64,000 nucleotides of DNA from Massilia pinisoli (GTDB taxonomy: Bacteria; Pseudomonadota; Gammaproteobacteria; Burkholderiales; Burkholderiaceae_D), in the NCBI RefSeq assembly GCF_024753285.1, contig NZ_JANUGW010000009.1, forward strand, positions 1-64,000, written 5' to 3'. The position numbers were made by a program, and so were the translations under genes. Positions within the stretch are counted from its first letter, which is position 1; each line of letters opens with the position of its first letter. Under the pieces are notes generated by a model. The model was not told the origin of the DNA, made no database searches, and worked only from the letters and a program-made list of their open reading frames with translations. Below are positions 34,750 through 43,075 of the stretch, one piece after another.

Positions 34750-35499
34750 TCAATCGACGAGCCGGTTCAGTTGCGCCTGGTCGAGTTTATCACTCTCGTC
34801 CGGCGTATGGCAGCGGATGCCGGCCGCCTTCATCGTCGCGCACATGCGTTCGATCTGCTCGTCCTGCTGGGCCACGTGGTTGATCAGGTTGCGCAGTGCC
34901 TTCGACAGAGGATCGTCGCCGTTCGGCGTGACGCCGTACGCGGCGAACATCTGGGCGCTGCGCGTCTGGTCTTCCTTGCGCACGATGTGGGCCGGGTTGC
35001 CGACGGCGGTCGCGCCCGCGGGCACCGGCTTCACGACGACGGCGTTCGAGCCGACCTTCGCATATTCGCCGACGGTGAACGCGCCGAGCACCTGCGCGCC
35101 CGCGCCGACGATCACGCCGCGCTCGAGCGTGGGATGGCGCTTCGTGCCCGCGACGAGCGTCGTGCCGCCCAGGGTGACGCCCTGGTAGATCGTGCAATCG
35201 TCGCCGACGACGGCCGTCTCGCCGATCACGACACCGAAGCCGTGGTCGATGAACACGCGCCGGCCGATCGTCGCGCCCGGGTGAATTTCGATGCCGGTGA
35301 GCACGCGCGCAAAATACGAGATGAACCTGCCGAGCCAGCGCAAGTTCGCGCGCCAGCAAGCATGCGCCCAGCGATGCATCACGACGGCATGCAGGCCCGG
35401 GTAACAGGTGAGCACTTCCCATGCGTTGCGGGCCGCAGGGTCGCGTTCAATGATGCTCCGGATATCTTCGCGCAGGTTGGAAAACATAGTCGTGGACAT
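34750..35499 (-). CDS. cysE: Serine O-acetyltransferase
   Basis: A 249-residue left-handed beta-helix acyltransferase. Hexapeptide repeats run through GATIGRRVFIDHGFGVVIGETAVVGD, cited here as GATIGRRVFIDHG then VVIGETA; the catalytic His lies in the DHG motif. It acetylates serine with acetyl-CoA to feed cysteine synthesis. The ATG at 35499 was preferred to an upstream TTG at 35505; MFSNLREDI at 35487 is another possible start. It follows yceH on the same strand. Confidence 0.93.
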   Translation of the reverse strand: MSTTMFSNLREDIRSIIERDPAARNAWEVLTCYPGLHAVVMHRWAHACWRANLRWLGRFISYFARVLTGIEIHPGATIGRRVFIDHGFGVVIGETAVVGDDCTIYQGVTLGGTTLVAGTKRHPTLERGVIVGAGAQVLGAFTVGEYAKVGSNAVVVKPVPAGATAVGNPAHIVRKEDQTRSAQMFAAYGVTPNGDDPLSKALRNLINHVAQQDEQIERMCATMKAAGIRCHTPDESDKLDQAQLNRLVD

Positions 35500-35583
35500 A
35501 GGCAATGAAACAGCATGGTAGCCTATCCGCGCCGTACTTGCTTATGAGGGAAACGAATTTGGGATGGTGTTCCGCTGGCGCTT

Positions 35584-35604
35584 GGTGGGCACCCCGTGCC
35601 CACC
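35584..35604. terminator. Hairpin between rlmB and cysE
   Basis: A 9-bp perfect stem (GGTGGGCAC / GTGCCCACC) with a 3-base loop, without a T run on either strand. It may end the rnr-rlmB transcript, but the missing T tract makes this weak. Confidence 0.4.
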
Positions 35605-35628
35605 ATTACGTATGCGTGACGCCGACGG

Positions 35629-36375
35629 TTATTGCGGCTCGCGCACCAGGCGCTGCCGGCGCGCCTCGTACAGGCAGACGCCCGACGCGACGGAGACGTT
35701 CAGGCTCTCGACGGAGCCGAACATGGGAATGGAGACGAGCAGGTCGCACGTCTCGCGGGTCAGCCGGCGCATGCCCTCGCCTTCCGAACCCATCACGAGC
35801 GCCGTCGGGCCCGTGAAATCGCCTTCGTACAAACCCTTGTCCGCATCGTCGGACGTACCGATCAGCCAGATCCCGCGCTCCTTCAGGTCGCGCATCGTGC
35901 GCGCGAGGTTCGTCACGGTGATGTAGGGCACGGTCTCGGCGGCGCCGCTCGCCACCTTGGCCGCCGTCGCGTTCAGGCCGACGGAGCGGTCCTTCGGGGC
36001 GATGACGGCGTGCGCGCCGACGCCGTCGGCCACGCGCAGGCAGGCACCCAGGTTGTGCGGGTCGGTGATGCCGTCCAGGATCAGCAGCAACGGCGGGCCT
36101 TCCACGGCATCCAGCAGCTCGTCCAGGTTACGCGCCAGCGACAGCTGGCTGGCGAACGCGATCACGCCCTGGTGGCGGCGGGTGCCGACGATCTTGTCGA
36201 GGCGCTCGGCATCGACCGGCATCACGCGCACGCCGGCCGATTTCGCGTTCGCGATCAGGTCCTGCATGCGGCGGTCCTGGCGGCCGGCGTCGACGAAGAT
36301 CTCTTCCACGCTGGCGGCCTCGTGACGCAAGCGCGAGGTGACGGCGTGGAAGCCAAAAATCATTTTATTTTTCAT
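35629..36375 (-). CDS. rlmB: 23S rRNA (guanosine-2'-O-)-methyltransferase
   Basis: A 248-residue SPOUT-fold methyltransferase. The three motifs of the TrmH/RlmB family are visible: [21 protein letters not shown] and [15 protein letters not shown]. An N-terminal substrate-binding domain precedes them. It methylates G2251 of 23S rRNA in the peptidyl-transferase region. It starts 3 bases after the rnr stop, the classical rnr-rlmB pair. Confidence 0.95.
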   Translation of the reverse strand: MKNKMIFGFHAVTSRLRHEAASVEEIFVDAGRQDRRMQDLIANAKSAGVRVMPVDAERLDKIVGTRRHQGVIAFASQLSLARNLDELLDAVEGPPLLLILDGITDPHNLGACLRVADGVGAHAVIAPKDRSVGLNATAAKVASGAAETVPYITVTNLARTMRDLKERGIWLIGTSDDADKGLYEGDFTGPTALVMGSEGEGMRRLTRETCDLLVSIPMFGSVESLNVSVASGVCLYEARRQRLVREPQ

Positions 36376-36378
36376 GCG

Positions 36379-38934
36379 TTACTTCTTCTTCCTTGTTTTG
36401 GACGCGCTCTTGGTGGAAGCGCTTTTCTTCGCCGCGGTCTTTTTGGCCGCGGTCGGGTTTGCTGCGGATGCGGTATTGCGCGGGCTGCGGCGGCCGCGCG
36501 TGGGCGGCACGAACACGACGTCGTCGTCGCTCTCGTCGCTGGCGCTGAGCGCGGCGGCGGCCGGCTCGGCCGGCGTCACGTGCGCTTCCTGCTGCGACAC
36601 GGGCACGCCGCCGTTCCTGGCTTTGCGGCGGCGCGGCGGCTTCGGCTCGCGCGCGTCCAGCGCGGCGGCGCGGGCGCGTTCCAGTGGTGCCGGCACGCTC
36701 GCGTCCGCCTTCGGCTGGGCCAGCACGAGGTCGATCTTGCGCGATTCCAGGTCGACGCGGGCCACCTGCACCGTGACGCGGCCCGTCAGCTGGTACACCT
36801 GCCCCGTACGCTCGCCGCGCAGCTCGTGGCGGGCCTCGTCGTACTGGAAGTAGTCGGTGCCCAGGCCCGTGACGTGCACGAGGCCTTCGACGAACAACTG
36901 GTCGAGCTGGACGAAGATGCCGAACGGCGTCACGCCCGAGATCACGCCCGTGAATTCATCGCCGAGGCGATCCTTCATGTAGTAGCACTTGAGCCAGTTC
37001 TCGACGTCGCGCGACGCCTCGTCGGCACGGCGTTCGTTCGCCGAGCAGTGGACGCCGAGCGCGTCCCAGATCGTCAAGTCCTTCGGGTTCTTCTGCTTGC
37101 CTTGCGCCTTGTCTTTCGCCGCCTGCTTGCGCACGGCGTTCGACACAGTCGTGTTGAGCTTGGAAAGGTCGACGCCCGTCGGTTCGTACTTCTTGCCCTT
37201 CAGCACGGCCTTGATGGCGCGGTGCGTGAGCAGGTCGGGATAGCGGCGGATCGGGCTCGTGAAGTGCGCATACGCCTCGTACGCGAGGCCGAAGTGGCCG
37301 ACGTTGTCCGGGCTGTAGACGGCCTGTTGCATCGAGCGCAGCAGCATCGTCTGCAGCAAGGTGGCGTCCGGGCGTTCCTTGATGCGCAGCATCAGTTCGG
37401 CATAGTCGCGCGCCTGCGGCGTCGTGCCGCCGCCCAAGTTCAGGCCCACCTGCTTCAGGAAGGTACGCAGCTGGTTCAGCTTTTCCTCGGTCGGCACGGC
37501 GTGGATGCGGAAGGTGCTCGGCTGGTCGTGGCGGATCAGGAAGTCGGCGGCACAGACGTTCGCGGCCAGCATGCATTCCTCGATCAGGCGGTGCGCGTCG
37601 TTGCGGGTGCGCGGCAGGATCTTCTCGATCTTGCCCATCGCATTGCAGACGATATACGTTTCCGTCGTCTCGAAATCGATCGCACCGCGCTCCTGGCGCG
37701 CCTTCAGCAGCGCGCGGAACACTTCGTTCAGGTTCAGCAGATGCGGCACGATGCCGGGACGGCGCCCCGCTTCCGGCCCGCTCGTGTTGCCGAGGATGGC
37801 CGCGACCTCGTTGTACGTGAGGCGCGCCGCCGAGTGCATCACGGCCGGGTAGAACTGGTAGGCCGTCACTTCGCCGTCGGTCGTCACGACCATGTCGCAC
37901 ACGAGCGTGAGGCGGTCGACGGCCGGGTTCAGCGAGCACAGGCCGTTCGACAGCTTCTCCGGCAGCATCGGGATCACGCGGCGCGGGAAGTACACGGACG
38001 TCGAACGCTCGATCGCATCACCGTCGAGCGCATCGTTCGGCTTCACGTAATGGCTGACGTCGGCGATCGCGACGAGCAGGCGGTAGCCCTTCGTGCGGCC
38101 GATCTTGACGGGTTCGCAGTAGACGGCGTCGTCGAAGTCGCGCGCATCCTCGCCGTCGATCGTGACGAGCGGGACGTCGCGCAGGTCGACGCGGTCGGCG
38201 AGGTCGGCGTCGCGCACCTCGTTCGGCAGTTTATTGGCCTGCTTGATGGCGGCCGGCGAGAAGATGTGCGGCACGCCGAACTTGCGCACGGCGATCTCGA
38301 TCTCCATGCCGGGGTCATCCAGTTCGCCCAGCACTTCGACGATCTTGCCCGTGGGCTGGCGGAAGCGCGACGGCTGTTCGACGAGTTCCACGCTGACCAC
38401 CTGGCCGGCCTTCGCCTTGCCCGGCGAGCCCGACACGAGGATGTCCTGGCCGATGCGCTTGTCTTCCGGCGCGACGACCCATACCCCGTTCTCGTTCAGC
38501 AGGCGGCCGATGACGTGAGTGTTCGCGCGGTCGGTGACTTCGACGATCGTGCCTTCGGCGCGGCCGCGGCGGTCGGTGCCGACGACGCGCGCGAGCACGC
38601 GGTCGCCGTGCAGGACCTTCTGCATTTCCTTATCGGGCAGGAACAGGTCTTCGCCGCCCTCGTCCGGGATGACGAAGCCGAAGCCGTCGCGGTGCGCGCT
38701 GATGCGGCCGGAAATGAAACTGGAATGGTCCGTGAGCGCGTACTCGCCCGCCGGATTGGCGCGCAGCTGGCCGTCGCGCTCCATCGCATTCAAGCGGCGC
38801 GTCAGCACGCCTTCCGCTTCCGGATTGACTTGCAGGGCTCGGGCCAGGGCGCCGCTGTCGAGCGGACCGCGGGCTTCGCGAAACACGCCGAGGATTTCCT
38901 CGCGGCTTGGGATGGTATGAGTTGGGTGCTTCAA
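36379..38934 (-). CDS. rnr: Ribonuclease R
   Basis: An 851-residue RNase II-family exoribonuclease. Order: N-terminal winged helix, two cold-shock domains, the RNB catalytic core with DGEDARDFDDAV (Asp-rich metal site) and later the S1 domain, then a long Lys/Ala/Ser-rich tail (about 770-851) as in other RNase R proteins. It degrades structured RNA 3' to 5'. The frame opens after a TAA with no ATG or GTG, so the TTG at 38934 is the best start; it follows GAGAAGAAG. It heads the rnr-rlmB pair. Confidence 0.95.
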   Translation of the reverse strand: MKHPTHTIPSREEILGVFREARGPLDSGALARALQVNPEAEGVLTRRLNAMERDGQLRANPAGEYALTDHSSFISGRISAHRDGFGFVIPDEGGEDLFLPDKEMQKVLHGDRVLARVVGTDRRGRAEGTIVEVTDRANTHVIGRLLNENGVWVVAPEDKRIGQDILVSGSPGKAKAGQVVSVELVEQPSRFRQPTGKIVEVLGELDDPGMEIEIAVRKFGVPHIFSPAAIKQANKLPNEVRDADLADRVDLRDVPLVTIDGEDARDFDDAVYCEPVKIGRTKGYRLLVAIADVSHYVKPNDALDGDAIERSTSVYFPRRVIPMLPEKLSNGLCSLNPAVDRLTLVCDMVVTTDGEVTAYQFYPAVMHSAARLTYNEVAAILGNTSGPEAGRRPGIVPHLLNLNEVFRALLKARQERGAIDFETTETYIVCNAMGKIEKILPRTRNDAHRLIEECMLAANVCAADFLIRHDQPSTFRIHAVPTEEKLNQLRTFLKQVGLNLGGGTTPQARDYAELMLRIKERPDATLLQTMLLRSMQQAVYSPDNVGHFGLAYEAYAHFTSPIRRYPDLLTHRAIKAVLKGKKYEPTGVDLSKLNTTVSNAVRKQAAKDKAQGKQKNPKDLTIWDALGVHCSANERRADEASRDVENWLKCYYMKDRLGDEFTGVISGVTPFGIFVQLDQLFVEGLVHVTGLGTDYFQYDEARHELRGERTGQVYQLTGRVTVQVARVDLESRKIDLVLAQPKADASVPAPLERARAAALDAREPKPPRRRKARNGGVPVSQQEAHVTPAEPAAAALSASDESDDDVVFVPPTRGRRSPRNTASAANPTAAKKTAAKKSASTKSASKTRKKK

Positions 38935-39089
38935 ATTCGTATTCTTCTTCTCAGTGGTGGCGCCGCCCTCTGTCTGACGGCGCGGATCTCGTTACATTGA
39001 CACATGGGCAGGCGTAGTGTAACGGAGGACGGTGGGATTCGCCTAACTTCGACAGCGAAGCGTGCCGCGAGTGTCCCGCTCGGAGGCCT

Positions 39090-39117
39090 TTGACATTTGC
39101 CGGCCATCCGCTATACT
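39090..39117 (+). promoter_or_regulatory. Promoter of the tRNA-Leu cluster
   Basis: TTGACA (39090-39095), 16-base spacer, TATACT (39112-39117), followed by a G/C-containing start region. It lies about 150 bases before the first tRNA, so the primary transcript has a long 5' leader. Confidence 0.8.
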
Positions 39118-39274
39118 CTCGGTCTCTTCGGAAACGGCACAGCCAAAAACGAAGGCGCTGCGCAGGCGATGCGCGCTGGGACGAACGGAAGTTGGTCTAG
39201 CGCAAAACAGCAAAGCCTGATATCGTAGCGGAATTCGGCGGTAACGTCGAGCAATGCAAGCAAAGCGGTCCAAT

Positions 39275-39359
39275 GCCCACGTGGCGGAATTGGTAGACGC
39301 GCATGGTTCAGGTCCATGTGCCGCGAGGTGTGGGGGTTCGAGTCCCTCCGTGGGCACCA
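39275..39359 (+). tRNA. tRNA-Leu (anticodon CAG), copy 1
   Basis: 85 bases including CCA. Acceptor stem GCCCACG / CGTGGGC, long variable arm, T-loop GGTTCGAGTCC, anticodon loop TTCAGGT giving CAG (codon CTG, the main leucine codon of a G+C-rich genome). First of four identical genes. Confidence 0.97.
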
Positions 39360-39390
39360 GCTGGCGAGCATTGTACAGGTTCATTTGATA

Positions 39391-39475
39391 GCCCACGTGG
39401 CGGAATTGGTAGACGCGCATGGTTCAGGTCCATGTGCCGCGAGGTGTGGGGGTTCGAGTCCCTCCGTGGGCACCA
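39391..39475 (+). tRNA. tRNA-Leu (anticodon CAG), copy 2
   Basis: Identical in sequence to copy 1; separated from it by a 31-base spacer unrelated to the following spacers. It starts the near-perfect tandem unit of 126 bases. Confidence 0.97.
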
Positions 39476-39516
39476 AAAGCTACCTTGTTGTTTGCTGTAC
39501 GTTTGAAGTTTTGCAT

Positions 39517-39601
39517 GCCCACGTGGCGGAATTGGTAGACGCGCATGGTTCAGGTCCATGTGCCGCGAGGTGTGGGGGTTCGAGTCCCTCCGTGGGCACC
39601 A
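39517..39601 (+). tRNA. tRNA-Leu (anticodon CAG), copy 3
   Basis: Identical to the other copies. The 41-base spacer before it (39476-39516) is the same as the spacer after it apart from one base. Confidence 0.97.
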
Positions 39602-39642
39602 AAAGCTACCTTGTTGTTTACTGTACGTTTGAAGTTTTGCAT

Positions 39643-39727
39643 GCCCACGTGGCGGAATTGGTAGACGCGCATGGTTCAGGTCCATGTGCCGCGAGGTGTG
39701 GGGGTTCGAGTCCCTCCGTGGGCACCA
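39643..39727 (+). tRNA. tRNA-Leu (anticodon CAG), copy 4
   Basis: Identical to the other copies; the last gene of the array, followed by a strong terminator at 39764-39805. Confidence 0.97.
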
Positions 39728-39763
39728 AATGCTACCGGTCGTAATGACCTCCAGGATACTGGC

Positions 39764-39805
39764 GCAAAACGCCGCAATCTTTGCTCAAGGATTGCGGCGT
39801 TTTGC
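39764..39805. terminator. Bidirectional terminator
   Basis: A perfect 16-bp stem (GCAAAACGCCGCAATC / GATTGCGGCGTTTTGC) with a 10-base loop between the plus-strand tRNA array and the convergent hydrolase gene. T-rich stem ends on both strands allow use from either side. Confidence 0.9.
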
Positions 39806-39808
39806 GTT

Positions 39809-40696
39809 TCAGTGCGCGTCGGCGACCGGGGCAGGATTCAGGTGCTGCGCGAAGAACGCGCCGATGCGCCGTTCGTAGTCCGCAGGCGCGTAGGCGTGCA
39901 GGTTCACGTGCGCGGCGCCTTCCACGACCCACAACGCTTTCGGCGCCGCGGCCGCAGCGTACAGGCGCTGCGTCTCGGGCAGCGTCGTGTGCAGGTCGGC
40001 GGCGCCGGCCGCGATCAGCACGGGCGCCTTCAGGTCCGCGATGTGTGCGATCGGGTGCAGTGCATCCGGCCGGATGCCAAGCCGCAGCGGGAGCTGCCAC
40101 AGCAGGAGCGCGGACAGCGGTCCGCCCACGGGCCCCACCCGCATGCGCAGCCGGTTCGCGACGGCGTCCACGATCGTCGGATACATCGATTCCAGCACGA
40201 CGGCATCCACCGGCGGACAGTCGCGGCACAGCACGAGCGACGCCGCCCCCAGCGACACGCCGATCACGCCGATGCGCTGGCCCGGCGCGCGGCGCCGCAA
40301 TTCCTCGAGCGCCGCCCGCACCCCGTCCGCTTCGCGCAGGCCGAACGTAACGGCGGATGCCGTGCTTGCACCCTGGCCCGGCAAGTCGATCAACAGCACG
40401 GCATAGCCTTGCGCATGGAGGAACCGGGCACGGTCGACCATGTCGCGGCGGTCGCCGTGGATCCCGTGCAGCAGCAGTATGGCCCCGTTGCCGCGTCCGC
40501 GCAGGAACGAGCCGGCCACGCGCTGGTCCGGGGCGGCTTGCAGCCATACGTCTTCCGCGACTAGCCCCGGCAGCGGCACGGCGTGCGGCGCGACGGCGAT
40601 CAGCCGCGAGCCGATCAACCAAACGACCACGGCGGCCGCCAGCACGACGATGGCGAGCGCGATCAGGCTCGTGGACAGTGATGGGCGGAAAGACAT
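39809..40696 (-). CDS. Membrane-anchored alpha/beta hydrolase
   Basis: A 295-residue protein with one N-terminal membrane helix (about residues 9-31) and an alpha/beta-hydrolase domain. The oxyanion/His region LLLHGIHGDRRDM and the nucleophile elbow GVSLGAASL (Ser of G-x-S-x-G) are clear, with a late GAADLHTTLP (acid) and GAAHVNL (His). The substrate is unknown. The start at 40696 was chosen over an upstream frame to 40789 that overlaps cueR. It may be co-transcribed with cueR, 40 bases upstream. Confidence 0.85.
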   Translation of the reverse strand: MSFRPSLSTSLIALAIVVLAAAVVVWLIGSRLIAVAPHAVPLPGLVAEDVWLQAAPDQRVAGSFLRGRGNGAILLLHGIHGDRRDMVDRARFLHAQGYAVLLIDLPGQGASTASAVTFGLREADGVRAALEELRRRAPGQRIGVIGVSLGAASLVLCRDCPPVDAVVLESMYPTIVDAVANRLRMRVGPVGGPLSALLLWQLPLRLGIRPDALHPIAHIADLKAPVLIAAGAADLHTTLPETQRLYAAAAAPKALWVVEGAAHVNLHAYAPADYERRIGAFFAQHLNPAPVADAH

Positions 40697-40736
40697 GGCG
40701 CCATTACACCGCAATGCCGCCGTGCGGTCCAGCGAC

Positions 40737-41153
40737 TCAGTGCGCGGCGAGGTCGTCCAGGATGGGGCAATCCGAGCGCTCATCGCCATGGCACGAGCTG
40801 GCCAGTGCCGCGAGCGTGCGCTTCATCGCTTCCAGCTCGGCGATCTTGCGATCCAGTTCGTCGATGTGTTCGAGCGCCAGGCGGCGCACATCGGCGCTCG
40901 CACGGTCCTTGTCGCGCCACAGGGCCAGCAGGCCGCCGATCTGGTCGAGCGAAAAGCCCAGCGCGCGGCCCCGGTGGATGAATTGCAGGATGCGCACGTC
41001 GTCCATGCCGTATTGCCGATACCCGGCCTCCGTGCGGCGCGCCGGCGGCAGCAGGCCGATCGATTCGTAGTGACGCACCATCTTGGCCGTCACGCCGGAT
41101 GCCCGCGCCGCTTCGCCGATGTTGAAACTGGTTTCCCGTGCCGTCGTATCCAT
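40737..41153 (-). CDS. cueR: CueR-type Cu(I)-responsive MerR regulator
   Basis: A 138-residue MerR regulator. The N-terminal HTH reads NIGEAARASGVTAKMVRHYE, the dimer helix follows, and the C-terminal metal loop is CHGDERSDCPIL with Cys121 and Cys129 (C-x7-C). Ser87 stands where divalent-metal sensors have Cys, the mark of monovalent (Cu+, Ag+, Au+) selectivity. Its own promoter has the 19-base spacer and dyad of MerR targets, so it should activate itself on copper. No copper ATPase or copper chaperone gene lies beside it. Confidence 0.9.
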   Translation of the reverse strand: MDTTARETSFNIGEAARASGVTAKMVRHYESIGLLPPARRTEAGYRQYGMDDVRILQFIHRGRALGFSLDQIGGLLALWRDKDRASADVRRLALEHIDELDRKIAELEAMKRTLAALASSCHGDERSDCPILDDLAAH

Positions 41154-41177
41154 GGTGTGGTCCTCGTCGATGCGCTC

Positions 41178-41208
41178 AGCATACACCTTCCCACGATGGG
41201 AAGCTCAA
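41178..41208 (-). promoter_or_regulatory. MerR-type promoter of cueR with 19-bp spacer
   Basis: On the minus strand TTGAGC (41203-41208), 19-base spacer, TATGCT (41178-41183). The dyad CTTCCC-ACGAT-GGGAAG (41187-41203) fills the spacer and resembles known CueR sites. Overlong spacers of this kind are activated by DNA distortion by the metal-bound regulator. Confidence 0.85.
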
Positions 41209-41251
41209 GTCCGCTTGACTTGGGGCACGAAGCGGTTAAGCTCGACGAACC

Positions 41252-41455
41252 ATGACGAAGTTTATTCTGACCGCATTGGTCGTCGCCCTGCTCGGGCCCA
41301 TCGCGCTGCACGCGGAGCCCGCGCCCTGGTACCACTGGCGCAGCAAGAGCACGGGCACCATGACGTGCTCGCAGACACCGCTGGGCCCCGGCTGGGCGCG
41401 TGCCGACGGGCCCTATCGTGACGCCCGTTGCGAAAAACCATTGCCTACTAAATAA
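41252..41455 (+). CDS. Small exported protein of unknown function
   Basis: A 67-residue protein with a clear Sec signal (MTKFILTALVVALLGPIALHA, cleavage about residue 21) and a mature part of about 46 residues with two Cys (TCSQ and RCEK). It is divergent from cueR across a 98-base gap. Family not recognised; the two Cys may form a disulphide. A link with copper is possible from position only. Confidence 0.6.
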   Translation: MTKFILTALVVALLGPIALHAEPAPWYHWRSKSTGTMTCSQTPLGPGWARADGPYRDARCEKPLPTK

Positions 41456-41521
41456 TTAACAGCCGGAACACGAAGGAGTCACCCAGGTCGCCGCCGTAGT
41501 TTCCTAACCGAGGAGAAATCG

Positions 41522-42085
41522 ATGTTCAACAATCCCGAGCAATTCGCATCCGCCACCAAGACGCTGTTCGACCTGCAGATGCAGACCTTCAATGCCCTGG
41601 CCAGCAAGGCCGTGCAGGGCGTCGAACAAGTCGTGGCGCTGAACCTGGCGACCGCCAAGCAATCGATGGAAAACACGCTGGAGGCCAGCCGCCAGTTCAG
41701 CCAGGCGCCCGATCCGAAGGCCGCCATCGACGCCCTGTCCTCGCGCGTGCAGCCGGGCGTGACGGAAGCCGCGGCCTACGGCGACCAGCTCAAGGTGATC
41801 ATCGGCGACATCAAGAAGGAATTCGAGCAGGCTGCCGACACCCACCTGGCCGAAGCGAAGAACACCTTGTCCGCGCTGATCTACGACGTCACGCAGAACG
41901 TCAAGCCGGGCCAGGAAAACGCCGTGGAGATCATCAAGGCGGCGATCGAGAACGCGTTCAAGGGCTACGAACAGGTGACGCAGTCCACGCGCGACGCCAT
42001 GCGCCGCGTGGAGGAACAGGTGGCGCGCGCGACCGAGCAGCTGAAGGCCGCCCAGTCGCAGATGCCGAAACCGCCTGCGCACTAA
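41522..42085 (+). CDS. Phasin family protein
   Basis: A 187-residue protein of the polyhydroxyalkanoate granule-associated phasin family. It starts MFNNPEQFASATKTLFDLQMQT and consists mostly of amphipathic helices, with an Ala/Pro end. Phasins coat PHA granules and control their size. The ribosome site GAGGAGA lies 5 bases before the ATG. The stop overlaps the convergent tssA gene by 4 bases. No PHA synthase gene is in the window. Confidence 0.9.
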   Translation: MFNNPEQFASATKTLFDLQMQTFNALASKAVQGVEQVVALNLATAKQSMENTLEASRQFSQAPDPKAAIDALSSRVQPGVTEAAAYGDQLKVIIGDIKKEFEQAADTHLAEAKNTLSALIYDVTQNVKPGQENAVEIIKAAIENAFKGYEQVTQSTRDAMRRVEEQVARATEQLKAAQSQMPKPPAH

Positions 42086-43065
42086 GTGCGCGCGCCCACG
42101 CCCAGCATCTCTTCGATCTGGGCGAACGCCGCATCGTCCTTCACGACCGCGCGCAGCCACACGTGCAGCGGCTGCTCGCCCCAGTGCGCGGCCTTGTCGG
42201 CCAAATAGGCGACGGGGCTGTGCGGCTCCGTGCGGCGAAAGTACTCGGCCACCGCGCGCAGCTGGGCCAGCGCCTGCGCGCGCGATTGCAGCGGCCCCGC
42301 CGGCGCCGGTGCATGCATCGGCGCGGCGACCACGACGTCGGCCACGGCCTGCATCGGCGTCGGCACCGTTTCCTTCAATGCCGGTTTGACGAACAGGACG
42401 AGGCTTTCCAGCCCCGAGCGCGCGGCGCTGAAACTGGGTCCGTCCGCGCCCAGCACGGGGTCGACGCTGTTCTCTAGCCGGTCGATCGCGGCCGCGCAAT
42501 GCTCGCAGTCGCGCATCAGGTTCGCGGCGAACGCCGCCGACGTACGCTGGCGCGCCCCTTCCAGCTTCAACAGCGCGTCGCCGCCCTCCATGCGCGCGAC
42601 GTCGAACTCGCGCAGCGCGTGGCCATGGGGTCCCTCCGTCAGCGGCACGTCGCGCAGCCACGGCGCGATGCGCGCAGCCAGCCACGCGAGATTGCCGATG
42701 CGGCGCTCGACGCCGTCCTCGTCGGGCAGCGGATACAGGCCGTCCCAGTAACGCTCGCACAGCATCGCGACGAGCAGCAGGCTGTCGCCCAGCGCGCGCA
42801 GGCCGTCCGTCCGCGCGGCCGCTTCGGCCAGCCAGACGGCCAGCTGCAAGTCCTTGCTGCGCGTCTCGATCAGCTGGGCGCACTGGCGCGCGACGAACTT
42901 CCAATCCGCCTCCTTCAGGTCCGTGACCCAGGCGCCCTGCTCGAGCGACGGATCGTCGGCCTGGCGCGCACGCACAATGGCGTCGATCTCGCTGGAAAAC
43001 GCGAGGTCCTCGCCGCAGGGCTTCTCCGCGCTCACGGGCGCGAGCAACCGGTCCAGGTTCAGCAT
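42082..43065 (-). CDS. tssA: Type VI secretion system protein TssA (ImpA type)
   Basis: A 327-residue TssA-type protein with an N-terminal ImpA_N domain (MLNLDRLLAPVSAEKPCGEDLAFS, cited as LLAPVSAEKPCGEDL) including the family block YWDGLYPLPDEDG near residue 105. TssA helps to polymerise the sheath and initiate contraction. The ribosome site GAGGAGG overlaps the end of the clpV remnant upstream. It appears intact, but no other T6SS structural gene (tssB, C, E, F, G, J-M, hcp, vgrG) is in the window. It may be a remnant on the way to loss. Confidence 0.85.
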   Translation of the reverse strand: MLNLDRLLAPVSAEKPCGEDLAFSSEIDAIVRARQADDPSLEQGAWVTDLKEADWKFVARQCAQLIETRSKDLQLAVWLAEAAARTDGLRALGDSLLLVAMLCERYWDGLYPLPDEDGVERRIGNLAWLAARIAPWLRDVPLTEGPHGHALREFDVARMEGGDALLKLEGARQRTSAAFAANLMRDCEHCAAAIDRLENSVDPVLGADGPSFSAARSGLESLVLFVKPALKETVPTPMQAVADVVVAAPMHAPAPAGPLQSRAQALAQLRAVAEYFRRTEPHSPVAYLADKAAHWGEQPLHVWLRAVVKDDAAFAQIEEMLGVGART

Positions 43066-43075
43066 GGCGGCCTCC

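Larger units (their letters stand above)
39391..39642 (+). repeat. Tandem duplication of a 126-bp tRNA-plus-spacer unit
   Basis: Two consecutive units of 85-base tRNA and 41-base spacer differ at a single spacer position (TTTGCTG versus TTTACTG). This points to recent amplification by unequal recombination. Confidence 0.9.

Noticed and set aside
35632..39000. A very long plus-strand open frame opposite rlmB and rnr
   Set aside because: It is rich in Arg, His and Ala and shows no domain; it is an antisense shadow in G+C-rich DNA, and both minus-strand genes have full family motifs.
39275..39727. Regularly spaced identical repeats, suggestive of a CRISPR array
   Set aside because: Each repeat folds as a complete tRNA-Leu with CCA and anticodon CAG; spacers two and three are near identical, unlike CRISPR spacers.
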